In this document: in pieces, positions 8,579-16,463 of the stretch
Layout of the letters: each line of letters starts with the position of its first letter
How positions within the stretch are numbered: the first letter of the stretch is position 1
Assembly: GCA_019638355.1 (NCBI GenBank)
Contig: JAHBTY010000001.1
Coordinates: 744,001 to 808,000, forward strand
Reading direction: 5' to 3'
Length of the DNA: 64,000 nt
From: Cyclobacteriaceae bacterium
GTDB taxonomy: Bacteria; Bacteroidota; Bacteroidia; Cytophagales; Cyclobacteriaceae
Position numbers and translations under genes: made by a program
Notes under the pieces: generated by a model
Seen by the model: the letters and a program-made list of their open reading frames with translations, nothing else
What the model was told of the DNA's origin: nothing
The model's database searches: none

Positions 8579-9853
8579 TTAATAGCCTCCGCGGAACTTG
8601 TATGTTTTAGCAACTTTATCAATTGCTACCATGTAAGCTGCAATGCGCAACGATACCTTGTATTGTGTAGCGGTTTTATAAACGTTATCGAAAGCGTCTT
8701 TCATAATCCGGTCGCTTCTGCGGTTTACACGTTCAGCAGTCCACTTATAACCCAGGCGGTTTTGTACCCACTCAAAGTACGATACGGTTACACCACCGGC
8801 ATTGGCCAGAATATCGGGTACAACGCTGATACCTTTTTCGTAGATAACGCTATCAGCTTTTGATGAAGTAGGGCCATTGGCACCTTCAACAATCAACTTG
8901 GCCTGAATTTTTTTCACGTTGCTGCTGGTGATTACATCTTCGGTTGCGGCCGGCACCAACACATCTACCGGTAGGGTTAACAAATCGGCACCCGGAATTT
9001 TCTGCACTTCGGCATAGCCCTCCAGCGAGCCTTTGTTCTTATCGCGGTAAGCAATGGCGGCATCAATATCAATTCCGTTTTCGTTGTAGTAAGCGCCCGA
9101 AATGTCGCTCACAGCAACTACTTTCAATCCGCGTTCGGCCAACAGGCGAGCAGCCCACGAGCCCACGTTACCAAAACCTTGCACGGCACACGTTGCTTTG
9201 TAAGGATTGATTTTAAGTTTCTCCATCGCGGCAAGCGTAGAAACCATTACCCCGCGACCGGTGGCTTCTGTTCTTCCCAATGATCCACCCATTACAATTG
9301 GCTTACCGGTAACAACAGCGGGTACCGTCATGCCTTTGTTACGAGAATATTGGTCCATCAGCCAGGCCATTTCGCGTGGGCCTGTACCCATATCCGGAGC
9401 CGGAATATCCTGGTCGGGCCCGAAAACATCCATCATGGCTTGGGTGTAGGAGCGCATCAAACGCTCAATCTCACCGGCACTCATCTCGCGCGGGTTACAG
9501 GTAACGCCACCTTTACCACCACCGTATGGAATATCTACTACAGCACATTTCCACGTCATCCAGGCAGCAAGTGCTTTTACTTCATCTAAGTTTACGTGCG
9601 GATCGAACCGGATACCACCTTTGGATGGGCCGAGGATGGTGGAGTGAATTACCCGGTAGCCTTCAAATACTTTAATACTGCCATCGTCCATCGTAACGGG
9701 CAGCGAAACGATCACCTGCTTGGCAGGCGACTTTAATACGTTGTACACTTCGTCTTCCAGGCCCAGAATCTGCGAGGCGGTGTGGAAGCGCGACATCATG
9801 GCTTCAAATGGATTCTCTTTGTCTAACAGGGGAGCGGGTTCAATGTATGCCAT
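8579..9853 (-). CDS. gdhA: Glutamate dehydrogenase (Glu/Leu/Phe/Val dehydrogenase family)
   Basis: A 424-residue cytosolic enzyme interconverting glutamate and 2-oxoglutarate plus ammonia. The N-terminal substrate domain has GGIRFDPHVNLDEVKALAAWMTWK-type lysine region and the glycine-rich loop PYGGGKGGV near residue 110. The Rossmann domain has GFGNVGSWAA near residue 220. Length fits the smaller hexameric class. A TATCTTTG -7 element sits about 65 bases upstream on this strand. Cofactor preference (NAD or NADP) is not decided here. Family members acting on leucine or phenylalanine are similar, but genome context and length favour glutamate. Confidence 0.9.
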   Translation of the reverse strand: MAYIEPAPLLDKENPFEAMMSRFHTASQILGLEDEVYNVLKSPAKQVIVSLPVTMDDGSIKVFEGYRVIHSTILGPSKGGIRFDPHVNLDEVKALAAWMTWKCAVVDIPYGGGKGGVTCNPREMSAGEIERLMRSYTQAMMDVFGPDQDIPAPDMGTGPREMAWLMDQYSRNKGMTVPAVVTGKPIVMGGSLGRTEATGRGVMVSTLAAMEKLKINPYKATCAVQGFGNVGSWAARLLAERGLKVVAVSDISGAYYNENGIDIDAAIAYRDKNKGSLEGYAEVQKIPGADLLTLPVDVLVPAATEDVITSSNVKKIQAKLIVEGANGPTSSKADSVIYEKGISVVPDILANAGGVTVSYFEWVQNRLGYKWTAERVNRRSDRIMKDAFDNVYKTATQYKVSLRIAAYMVAIDKVAKTYKFRGGY

Positions 9854-9916
9854 ACGGTTTTTGAAAAATTTTATTCGAGTCTTAAAAATGCCTATTCAGG
9901 GCGGCTAAATCGGTTG

Positions 9917-9924
9917 CAAAGATA
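9917..9924 (-). promoter_or_regulatory. Candidate -7 element of gdhA promoter
   Basis: On the minus strand this reads TATCTTTG, an exact match to the Bacteroidota TAnnTTTG -7 element, 63 bases upstream of the gdhA ATG. A convincing TTTG -33 element is not seen at the expected distance, so the call is moderate. Confidence 0.5.
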
Positions 9925-9978
9925 TAGAAATTCGGTATTCCCATACGGATGTAAGGGGAATAAAGGAATATGAGTCTG

Positions 9979-10200
9979 TCAAAAGTCCATTAACTCTGTT
10001 GGCTTGATTTTCAGCGTTTTAGCAATTACGATAAGTGTGCAAACGGTTGGATTAATCTTACCGGTTTCGATGCGAGCAATTTGCGAAAGACTTATTCCTG
10101 AATTGTAAGCGAGCTCTTCTTGTGTGAAATTTTGCCTCCTTCTCAACTGTTGAAGGTTTTTGCCGAATGAGGAGAGAATTTTTTCGTCCCGGAAATTCAC
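9979..10200 (-). CDS. XRE-family helix-turn-helix regulator
   Basis: A 73-residue protein made of one Cro/CI-type HTH domain: LGKNLQQLRRRQ-like first helix, FTQEELAYNSGISLSQIARIE as the helix-turn-helix, then NPTVCTLIVIAKTLKI. No second domain, so ligand sensing is unlikely within this chain. It is divergent from the lipoprotein/ABC genes starting at 10324, and a 28-bp near-perfect palindrome (10230-10257) lies 30 bases upstream of its own start. That layout suggests autoregulation and control of the neighbouring module; this is inference. Confidence 0.88.
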   Translation of the reverse strand: MNFRDEKILSSFGKNLQQLRRRQNFTQEELAYNSGISLSQIARIETGKINPTVCTLIVIAKTLKIKPTELMDF

Positions 10201-10229
10201 GGGAGTGAAAAAGTGCAGATAATCTTACA

Positions 10230-10257
10230 TTGATTATAGCATATATGCTCTAATCAA
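10230..10257. promoter_or_regulatory. 28-bp near-perfect palindrome, candidate XRE operator
   Basis: The half-sites are TTGATTATAGCATA and TATGCTCTAATCAA: 13 of 14 positions are complementary, with one mismatch at position 8. It lies in the divergent intergenic region, 30 bases from the XRE start (10200) and 66 bases from the lipoprotein start (10324). Dyad symmetry, length and position are those of an operator for a dimeric HTH repressor. Binding by the adjacent regulator is inferred. Confidence 0.65.
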
Positions 10258-10323
10258 TAAATTCGTGTAACTCAGGCCAAAGGTGTTGGCTTGGCTAAAT
10301 TTTTAAACCAACCTTTATATACT

Positions 10324-10962
10324 ATGAGAAAGCCGTTAATCTTTTTTGCAGTCTTACTAACTGCCGTTTCCTGCTATGACGAAAATTCAACTGATCAAAA
10401 GCCTAATCTTATTGATTTATTTTTGGTTTCGGACTCGTTTAAGAATTTGGATATCCAAAAAAGCGAGCTTGAATTAGAAAATGCATCCATTAATGATCAT
10501 GAGGGTCAAAAAATAATTGTTATCCCATATTTTCAAAAAACCAAATATGTCTTTAGTAGAACAATTAATGGCAATCAATTTTTCAGGACGTATGCTTTTG
10601 AATACATTAGTGAAATGAATTATGAATCATTAACACAATCACTAAAACGTAAGGATTATACAGGAGGAATTGAAATTACTTTTAATAAGAATGACATATT
10701 ATCCTTTCAGGTTGATAAGGGTAGCTTTAAAGCATTCGATGCTAAGCAGATTCAGGGTAGTAAAACCACTGGTTGTGGAACAGTTCTATCAGATAGGTGG
10801 GTCTATAATGTTAATCGCTGTGCCGATGATAGAATGGGAGCTATGAATTGGCTTGATTACACCGCTTGCATAATAGAAATGCCTGTTTGTTATGCAATGT
10901 TGGTCGCTTCGTGTATAGTGGATGATTGCGTTGCTTCTCCCCAAACCCCACAACCCTCTTAA
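10324..10962 (+). CDS. Cys-rich lipoprotein of unknown function
   Basis: A 212-residue predicted lipoprotein: signal peptide MRKPLIFFAVLLTAVSC with the lipobox Cys at residue 17. The ATG at 10324 gives a clean signal peptide and is preferred over the in-frame TTG at 10291. Residues about 20-145 are a soluble, mixed domain I do not recognise. The last 62 residues carry six cysteines (151, 166, 182, 189, 197, 202) around a hydrophobic stretch (YTACIIEMPVCYAMLVASC), suggesting disulphides or a buried tail. The ABC ATPase gene starts 15 bases downstream, so the three genes are probably one operon. Function is unknown. Confidence 0.75.
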   Translation: MRKPLIFFAVLLTAVSCYDENSTDQKPNLIDLFLVSDSFKNLDIQKSELELENASINDHEGQKIIVIPYFQKTKYVFSRTINGNQFFRTYAFEYISEMNYESLTQSLKRKDYTGGIEITFNKNDILSFQVDKGSFKAFDAKQIQGSKTTGCGTVLSDRWVYNVNRCADDRMGAMNWLDYTACIIEMPVCYAMLVASCIVDDCVASPQTPQPS

Positions 10963-10977
10963 TCAACAACTGCTTTT

Positions 10978-11631
10978 ATGATCGAAGTAACCTCTATTTC
11001 CAAAAGCTTTAAGAAAAACAAAGTACTAGGTGAGGTCAACTTCTCTGTTGGACCCGGTGAAATTGTAGGAATAATTGGACCCAATGGCTCCGGAAAAACC
11101 ACTTTGCTAAACTTAATAATGGGTTTGTTAAAGCCGGATTCCGGAACCATTTCCTGTAATCATACATTGAGTGCAGCAGTTTCGCGCAAGGGCTTTTTCG
11201 AAGGCATGACGGTGGAAGATAATCTTAAAGTGTACACGGAATTGAAGAAATTACACTCATCAGAAATAAGCAGGGTGGTGGAGTTGTTCGATATCGATTA
11301 TACCAACATCACCTTCAGTAAACTATCGGCCGGAATGAAACAACGGGTAGCATTGGCACAAGCGTTTATTGGCAACTATAGTTTGATTTTGCTGGATGAA
11401 CCCACTAATCATTTGGATATTGATTCCATATTGAAACTAAGGAAGGCTATTGAAGCCCGAAAAAAAAATGGTACTGCTTTTATTTTAACCAGCCATATTT
11501 TAACCGAATTGGAAAAGCTGTGCGATCGGGTCTTGTTCTTATTTCACGGCAACATAGTAAAATCAATTTCTGCAACTCCAGCAGGCTTTACCAACCTGGA
11601 AGAAGAATACCTTAAGCTATCTGTAAAATGA
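10978..11631 (+). CDS. ABC transporter ATP-binding protein
   Basis: A 217-residue single nucleotide-binding domain. Walker A is GPNGSGKTT (34-42), the signature is LSAGM (116-120), Walker B plus catalytic Glu is LILLDEP (136-142) and the switch His is H173 (TSH). It is the NatA/CcmA-like subtype that pairs with ABC-2 permeases. It overlaps the downstream permease by four bases (ATGA) and follows the Cys-rich lipoprotein by 15 bases. Likely an exporter or an immunity/protection pump; substrate unknown. Confidence 0.92.
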   Translation: MIEVTSISKSFKKNKVLGEVNFSVGPGEIVGIIGPNGSGKTTLLNLIMGLLKPDSGTISCNHTLSAAVSRKGFFEGMTVEDNLKVYTELKKLHSSEISRVVELFDIDYTNITFSKLSAGMKQRVALAQAFIGNYSLILLDEPTNHLDIDSILKLRKAIEARKKNGTAFILTSHILTELEKLCDRVLFLFHGNIVKSISATPAGFTNLEEEYLKLSVK

Positions 11632-12401
11632 ATTACGTGTACTTTGAATGGATTAAACTCAGATCAAGAAGATGGATTTGGGCATTAGCAGCAGTATATA
11701 TAATCGGTTTACCTATAGCGATCAAAATGATTACGGGCGTCAGCTACCTAAAAAAAGAAATTGCAGAGGGACAATTTATGGAGTATGCTGCCTTCGGATT
11801 TATCAATTTTTCATGTTTACATTTGGTTATTCCACTTTGGATAATATTATTGATTGGTATAGAGTTTGGTAATGGGCATGTAAACCAGGTTGTTTTTAAC
11901 GCTTCTTCTAAACACTATTTTATCTCCAAACTGGTTTATTGCTTTTTAATCGCACTTACCTTTAGTGTGCTGGGCACGATAACAATGGGGCTTGTGCACG
12001 TTACCGCACCTTTTGATATTACAGTGCCAGTCAGTTTTTATGGTGTATTTATTTTTCAATCGCTCTTTACATTTTTATCAGTTGCCTTGCTGTTTATGTC
12101 AATCATATTCTTAACACGGAATATAGCCGTGGCGCTTGTTACGTACTTCCTGCTTTCGTTTACAGAAGGCATGGTCTTTATGTTTGTAAAAAAGATATAC
12201 TCTATTGATCTGTTTTTTTTACCCTTTCACGTGGTGAATGTACTTTATGTAAAAGGTGGTAGTACCGCAACCGCTAACTACTACAATCTCTTTCAAGATT
12301 TTGACAGCCGGGTATTGTGGTTGCCCGTTTCTATTATTCTCTTAGTGTGGCTTACCTACATTGATTTTACCAAACGGGAATTAAAACCGCTTTCGGATTA
12401 A
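11628..12401 (+). CDS. ABC-2 type transporter permease
   Basis: A 257-residue membrane protein with six predicted helices, starting with the typical short cytosolic lead (MNYVYFEWIKLRSRRW) of ABC-2 permeases, then a helix, then a conserved-looking segment ending each helix pair with LARN-like LTRNIAVAL near residue 165. Translationally coupled to the ATPase by an ATGA overlap. ABC-2 permeases of this size export drugs, antimicrobial peptides or cell-surface components; the substrate here is not evident. Confidence 0.85.
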   Translation: MNYVYFEWIKLRSRRWIWALAAVYIIGLPIAIKMITGVSYLKKEIAEGQFMEYAAFGFINFSCLHLVIPLWIILLIGIEFGNGHVNQVVFNASSKHYFISKLVYCFLIALTFSVLGTITMGLVHVTAPFDITVPVSFYGVFIFQSLFTFLSVALLFMSIIFLTRNIAVALVTYFLLSFTEGMVFMFVKKIYSIDLFFLPFHVVNVLYVKGGSTATANYYNLFQDFDSRVLWLPVSIILLVWLTYIDFTKRELKPLSD

Positions 12402-12414
12402 TTAATGGAGTTTA

Positions 12415-12449
12415 GGAAACTTATAAGGTTCTGGAAACCTCATAGTTCC
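12415..12449. repeat. Imperfect inverted repeat after the ABC operon
   Basis: GGAAACTTATAAGGTT is followed after a short loop by AAACCTCATAGTTCC, giving a bulged hairpin 13 bases after the permease stop. It may end the ABC transcript, but there is no T-tract. It lies just outside the duplicated cdsA tail (12460-12524). Confidence 0.4.
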
Positions 12450-12459
12450 ACTGGTTGAT

Positions 12460-12524
12460 TCAAAAAATCTCTAAAAACGCCACAATAAAAGGCGCAGAAA
12501 TCAGTAATCCATCAAACCGATCCA
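12460..12524 (-). pseudogene. Second copy of the cdsA 3' end (65 bp, 20 codons plus stop)
   Basis: Read on the minus strand this encodes DRFDGLLISAPFIVAFLEIF and a stop, identical in protein to the end of cdsA at 13018-13082. The two copies differ at 9 of 65 bases and every difference is synonymous. It has no upstream cdsA sequence; at its 5' side it is joined to the PIN gene, whose last codons read through it in another frame. It looks like the tail of an older or foreign cdsA left behind by an insertion or recombination event. Confidence 0.88.
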
Positions 12525-12776
12525 CTCTGGCTTTATGCTCTCCGTGTTTACATGAACCAAATTATTGTTTCTGCACTCGTTTATAGTTAGAAGTAACTCA
12601 GGGGGAGTTATCTTAAACTTTTTCATTAGCGTATTTGCTAATTCTTGTAATACTTGTGTGCTGATGAAGGAATTGTTTTCTGAGATACATTGTCTGGCTA
12701 TTCTTTGTTTATCAAGTTCTGCAAATGAATAACTATAAACTAGGATGTTTGTATCCAGAAAAACACTATCGTTCAT
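12501..12776 (-). pseudogene. Truncated PIN-domain toxin (VapC-like)
   Basis: The 91-residue product starts MNDSVFLDTNILVYSYS, the first PIN motif with the metal-binding Asp, and continues SFISTQVLQELANTLMKKF, the second acidic motif. PIN ribonucleases are about 130 residues and need further acidic residues near the C-terminus (a YSFWDSLI-type block); these are missing. The last 11 codons are read out of frame from the duplicated cdsA tail. The start overlaps the broken antitoxin by 11 bases, the usual TA arrangement. The nuclease is therefore probably dead. Confidence 0.82.
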
Positions 12777-12968
12777 TTGCTTCGTCTCGATTGAATTTAA
12801 AAGAACGCGTATCAAGCTTTACTGCATTAAAACTAACCTTCTTTTTGTTGGATGGTTGAACCTCCTGTTTTTCTGAAACTGAAAACCCGAGATAGGATGC
12901 AAGACTCTTTAAGAGTTCAAGTGTTTTAGAGTCATTATATTTTATGATTACCTCTTTCCTTAAGGCAT
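12766..12968 (-). pseudogene. Frameshifted antitoxin partner of the truncated PIN gene
   Basis: An open frame encodes LRKEVIIKYNDSKTLELLKS followed by about 40 more residues ending NRDEANER, the pattern of small Bacteroidota antitoxins that precede PIN toxins. It has no ATG, GTG or TTG in frame. An ATG at 12966-12968 lies one base out of frame (ATG CC then TTA AGG), so a single lost base after codon 2 explains the defect. Its stop lies inside the toxin start region (11-base overlap). A sequencing error cannot be excluded. Confidence 0.65.
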
Positions 12969-13017
12969 TTTAGAAAAATTTCAGATCATGTACTATTTAC
13001 CCAGTAGCGATTTGAAC

Positions 13018-13860
13018 TCAAAAAATCTCCAGAAACGCTACAATAAAAGGTGCCGAGATCAATAAGCCATCAAACCTATCCAGAAAGCCGCCATGGCCGG
13101 GCAGGCTGGTGCCGGAGTCTTTTATTTCGATGCTGCGTTTTAGTAACGATTCAACCAAATCGCCAAAGGTGCCGCCCACAATGATGATTATACCAATTAC
13201 CATCCATTGCCATGAGCGAATAGTGGGCTCGTGGCCGATGGCACTAAAGAAATACGGAAGTCCGTATGCAAATGCGAAGGCAAGCACCGCACCCCCGGCA
13301 AAACCTTCCCACGATTTTTTGGGTGAGATGCGTTCGAAGAGTTTACGTTTACCAAACAAGCTGCCGGCAAAGTAGGCACCCGTATCGCTGGCCCACAGAA
13401 TAAACAAGCTTCCGAAAATAATCTGATAATCGTATTGCTGGTTTTCGAAGGTGGCGATGTTTAGCAAGGCAAATGGTACTGCTACATAAAAAATACCCAG
13501 AAAATTGTAAGCGATGTTGGTAAAGGGTTTGCGTTCAAACTTTTTATACAGCTTGATCATATAGACACACGACACGGCTGGAAAAATCAAAAAGTAATAC
13601 CGATACGAAATATCACCTCGCTCAATAAAAAACGACAAGCAAAAAATAAGCAAGCCGCAAATGGTGCCGAATGTTTTCTGCGGAAGCATGCCATCTAATC
13701 CGGATAGTTTATAAAACTCAATCAACGAAAACAAACAGATGATAAAGAACACAGAAAAGTAGGTCCACTCACTGAACATAATTCCAAATACAATACCGGC
13801 TGCTCCCAATAAGGCGGTGATCAGTCGTGGTACGAGGTTGCTGAATTTACCGGAACTCAT
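13018..13860 (-). CDS. cdsA: Phosphatidate cytidylyltransferase (CDP-diacylglycerol synthase)
   Basis: A 280-residue inner-membrane enzyme making CDP-diacylglycerol from phosphatidate and CTP, the precursor of phosphatidylserine, phosphatidylethanolamine and phosphatidylglycerol. About eight membrane helices. The family signature is complete near the C-terminus: LLKRSIEIKDSGTSLPGHGG then FLDRFDGLL. It starts four bases inside the stop region of the upstream CPBP protease gene (ATGA-type overlap). The last 65 bases are repeated at 12460-12524 with only synonymous changes, so the present end may have been acquired by recombination. Confidence 0.95.
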   Translation of the reverse strand: MSSGKFSNLVPRLITALLGAAGIVFGIMFSEWTYFSVFFIICLFSLIEFYKLSGLDGMLPQKTFGTICGLLIFCLSFFIERGDISYRYYFLIFPAVSCVYMIKLYKKFERKPFTNIAYNFLGIFYVAVPFALLNIATFENQQYDYQIIFGSLFILWASDTGAYFAGSLFGKRKLFERISPKKSWEGFAGGAVLAFAFAYGLPYFFSAIGHEPTIRSWQWMVIGIIIIVGGTFGDLVESLLKRSIEIKDSGTSLPGHGGFLDRFDGLLISAPFIVAFLEIF

Positions 13861-14783
13861 GCCTCGTGTGGTTTGGTTTTATAATAGTTGTAGAAGTAAA
13901 ACATCAATGCAGCAAACACAACAGTAAAACTCAATACAACAGGCCAGGGTGCAGCATCAGTTGATTCCATATTGACTGTTATCGTTCCTTTTTGATACAG
14001 GTAAATCATTAAAACCGAAAAACCGTTGTTGATAAAGTGCGCAATCATGGGCATCCAAAAATTGCCTGACCAGAGGTATAAGTATCCAAACAACGCACCC
14101 AACAGCATGCGTGGCACAAAGCCGAAAAACTGCATGTGAAAGGCACTGAAGATAAAAGCCGATATCCAGATAGCTACATGGTGGTTTCCGCTTACGCGAT
14201 AAAACTCGGGTTGCAACATGCCTCTAAAAACCAACTCCTCGCCAATGGCTGGCAACAGGGCTATTACAAACAGGCCAAGGATAAAATCTCCTGTAGTTTC
14301 GAACGTAGTAAAAAACTTAGTTAATTCTGCGACCAGATCTTCACGCTCACGTGCCCATGCACCAAAATCTTTCAAAAAATCTGGAAAGATGAAGTTGGCA
14401 TTCCATTCTATGAACACGGAGTTTGTGCCCATGAAGGCAATGGTGGCCAACGTTACTACAAGTAACATAATGGCAGGTGTATTTTTTAACCACGTTTTCG
14501 GGCTAACGCCTTCAAATGAATACAGGTATAGGGAAGGAATAAGAATTAATCCCACCAGCGTGGCAAAGCCTTGCATAATCAATACCGGTAGTCGCAGTTC
14601 AGGATATTGGAGAGGCGTAGTGATTTTTTCGACTAACTCAATCATCGATCCATCATAGAAAGGCAATGCAAGGAGAAAGCCTACAATGGGGCCAATTATA
14701 ACAAAGCCAATAACAGCTGTACATAGAATAAAAAAAACGGAGACGATTGGGTTACGCTGCGAAATGCCTGTCGGTCCGGACAT
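13857..14783 (-). CDS. CPBP family intramembrane glutamic endopeptidase
   Basis: A 308-residue polytopic membrane protein of the CAAX-protease/bacteriocin-processing (Abi, CPBP) family. The motifs are GEELVFRGMLQPEFYR (EExxxR) near residue 190, FSAFHMQFFGFVPRM (His) near 220 and a C-terminal HFINN near 255, the expected catalytic set. About eight helices. It is cotranscribed with cdsA through a four-base overlap. Substrate unknown; relatives process peptides or act in immunity. Confidence 0.9.
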   Translation of the reverse strand: MSGPTGISQRNPIVSVFFILCTAVIGFVIIGPIVGFLLALPFYDGSMIELVEKITTPLQYPELRLPVLIMQGFATLVGLILIPSLYLYSFEGVSPKTWLKNTPAIMLLVVTLATIAFMGTNSVFIEWNANFIFPDFLKDFGAWAREREDLVAELTKFFTTFETTGDFILGLFVIALLPAIGEELVFRGMLQPEFYRVSGNHHVAIWISAFIFSAFHMQFFGFVPRMLLGALFGYLYLWSGNFWMPMIAHFINNGFSVLMIYLYQKGTITVNMESTDAAPWPVVLSFTVVFAALMFYFYNYYKTKPHEA

Positions 14784-14798
14784 GTGTATAAAAAGACT

Positions 14799-14806
14799 TA
14801 ATTTTG
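14799..14806 (+). promoter_or_regulatory. Candidate -7 element of dusB promoter
   Basis: TAATTTTG matches TAnnTTTG, 37 bases before the dusB start codon, in the 60-base region between two divergent genes. The -33 element is not clear. Confidence 0.4.
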
Positions 14807-14843
14807 TGCCGCAAACAACGGGGTTTTTAATCAGAATATCAAC

Positions 14844-15845
14844 GTGGTAAAAATCGGTAACATCGAACTGGGGGATTTCCCGCTCTTACTAGCGCCTATG
14901 GAGGATGTGAGCGATCCACCTTTTCGTGCGGTTTGCAAAGCCGGTGGTGCTGATTTAATGTACACCGAATTTATTTCCAGCGAAGGTTTGATTCGCCATG
15001 CAGCCAAAAGCAAACAAAAACTCGACATATTTGAATACGAGCGCCCCATCGGCATTCAACTTTTTGGTGGTAATGTAGATAGCATGCGCGAAGCAGCCGA
15101 GATTGCGGCCGCTGCTAATCCTGATCTGATTGATATCAACTACGGTTGCCCGGTAAAAGCTGTGGCGTGCAAAGGTGCCGGTGCTGCATTGTTGCAGGAT
15201 ATACCCAAGATGGTACGCATGACGGAAGAAGTGGTGAGGGCGACTTCTTTACCCGTTACCGTTAAAACCCGGTTGGGTTGGGATGACAACACCAGGAACA
15301 TTGTGGAGGTAGCTGAGCGTTTACAAGACATAGGCATCAAAGCTTTATCGATACACGGTCGCACGCGTGTGCAGATGTACAAAGGTTCTGCCGACTGGAC
15401 ATTGATTGGTAAAGTGAAAGAGAATCCGCGCATGCATATTCCTATCTTTGGAAATGGCGATATCGATTCACCACAAAAGGCGCTGGAGTATAAAAACAGA
15501 TTTGGTGTGGATGGTGTAATGATTGGTCGCGCTACTATTGGAGCACCCTGGTTTTTCAACGAGATAAAACATTTTGTAAAAACAGGTGAGCATCTACCAC
15601 CACCCGATATGGCGGAACGGGTACGCATTGTGCGGCAACATCTTGATTTTTCCATTCGCTGGAAAGGAGACAAGTTGGGCATTTTTGAAATGCGCAGGCA
15701 TTACACCAATTACTTCAGAGGTATTGCCGACTTTAAGCCATTCCGCACCCGACTGGTTGAAGCCGATACGCACGAGGAAGTGAATCAGATACTAAGCGAA
15801 GTGGTGAAGACCTATGCTGAGGCTACCGAAGTTTTAATTGCATAA
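14844..15845 (+). CDS. dusB: tRNA-dihydrouridine synthase
   Basis: A 333-residue FMN enzyme reducing uridine to dihydrouridine in tRNA. TIM-barrel start LLLAPMEDVSDPPFR at about 14-28 and the active site DINYGCP with catalytic Cys102, followed by GAGAALLQD. The phosphate-binding part GNGDIDSP and IGRATIGAPWFF is intact. GTG is the start; no ATG lies close upstream. Assigned to the DusB subgroup by its overall motif pattern; subgroup is less certain than the enzyme class. Confidence 0.92.
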   Translation: MVKIGNIELGDFPLLLAPMEDVSDPPFRAVCKAGGADLMYTEFISSEGLIRHAAKSKQKLDIFEYERPIGIQLFGGNVDSMREAAEIAAAANPDLIDINYGCPVKAVACKGAGAALLQDIPKMVRMTEEVVRATSLPVTVKTRLGWDDNTRNIVEVAERLQDIGIKALSIHGRTRVQMYKGSADWTLIGKVKENPRMHIPIFGNGDIDSPQKALEYKNRFGVDGVMIGRATIGAPWFFNEIKHFVKTGEHLPPPDMAERVRIVRQHLDFSIRWKGDKLGIFEMRRHYTNYFRGIADFKPFRTRLVEADTHEEVNQILSEVVKTYAEATEVLIA

Positions 15846-15862
15846 TTTCTTATATTGTAAGC

Positions 15863-16033
15863 ATGTTAATTGAAATTACAAAGCCCATTACAAAGGCTAA
15901 ACTTGAGAAAGTGCGCAGAGCTTTGTTAAGCAAGAAAAAAAAGGGCTTTAATCCCGATCCGTTTATTGGTAAAATCAAATGGGGAGGGGATGCTCTTTCG
16001 ATTCAAAGAGAGATGAGAGATGAATGGCGTTGA
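15863..16033 (+). CDS. Small antitoxin of a PIN toxin-antitoxin pair
   Basis: A 56-residue basic protein starting MLIEITKPITKAKLEKVRRA and ending LSIQREMRDEWR. It has a short DNA-binding-sized basic N-terminus and a C-terminal segment (PDPFIGKIKWGGD) resembling toxin-neutralising tails of VapB-like antitoxins. It begins 17 bases after dusB and its last 14 bases overlap the start of the PIN toxin gene, the standard TA layout. Unlike the pair near cdsA, the frame is intact. Family assignment is by context and general pattern. Confidence 0.78.
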   Translation: MLIEITKPITKAKLEKVRRALLSKKKKGFNPDPFIGKIKWGGDALSIQREMRDEWR

Positions 16034-16397
16034 GTTAATCATTGACACAAACATTCTGATCTACCTCACATCCGGGAATAGTGACATAGCTGAAATTATT
16101 CGAGATAAACAGGTTTCTATTTCGGTTGTAACAGAGATGGAAGTTCGAAGTTGGCCATCGCTAACCAAGCCTGAGACCGAAGTGTTAGGTAGAATGCTTA
16201 ACCAGTTTTACATTTCTCCCCTCAACGAGTCGATAAAAGAAAAGGCAATTGAAATCAGGAAACTCACCAAAATTAAACTTCCTGATGCCGTAATTTGCGC
16301 CACCGCAATTTATTTCGATGTTCCCTTGCTCACGGCCGATCAAGCGCTTAAGAAAGTTAAGGGCATTGACCTTATCCTTATCAACGCAAATTTTTAA
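16020..16397 (+). CDS. PIN-domain ribonuclease toxin (VapC-like)
   Basis: A 125-residue full-length PIN domain. Acidic motifs are in order: IIDTNILIYL (Asp9), SVVTEMEV (Glu near 40), KLPDAVICATA (Asp near 90) and LTADQALKKV (Asp near 107). Family role is cleavage of RNA, often tRNA, when its antitoxin is lost. It overlaps its antitoxin by 14 bases, so translation is coupled. It appears functional, in contrast to the truncated copy at 12501-12776. Confidence 0.9.
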   Translation: MNGVELIIDTNILIYLTSGNSDIAEIIRDKQVSISVVTEMEVRSWPSLTKPETEVLGRMLNQFYISPLNESIKEKAIEIRKLTKIKLPDAVICATAIYFDVPLLTADQALKKVKGIDLILINANF

Positions 16398-16463
16398 GCA
16401 TCGCAACAAACCGCATTTGAATTCCACACCCGATTAGCTTTCTTTGGCCCCGCCTTCGCATTT

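Noticed and set aside
10291-10323. TTG start giving 11 extra residues on the Cys-rich lipoprotein
   Set aside because: It would bury the signal peptide; the ATG at 10324 gives a standard lipoprotein signal.
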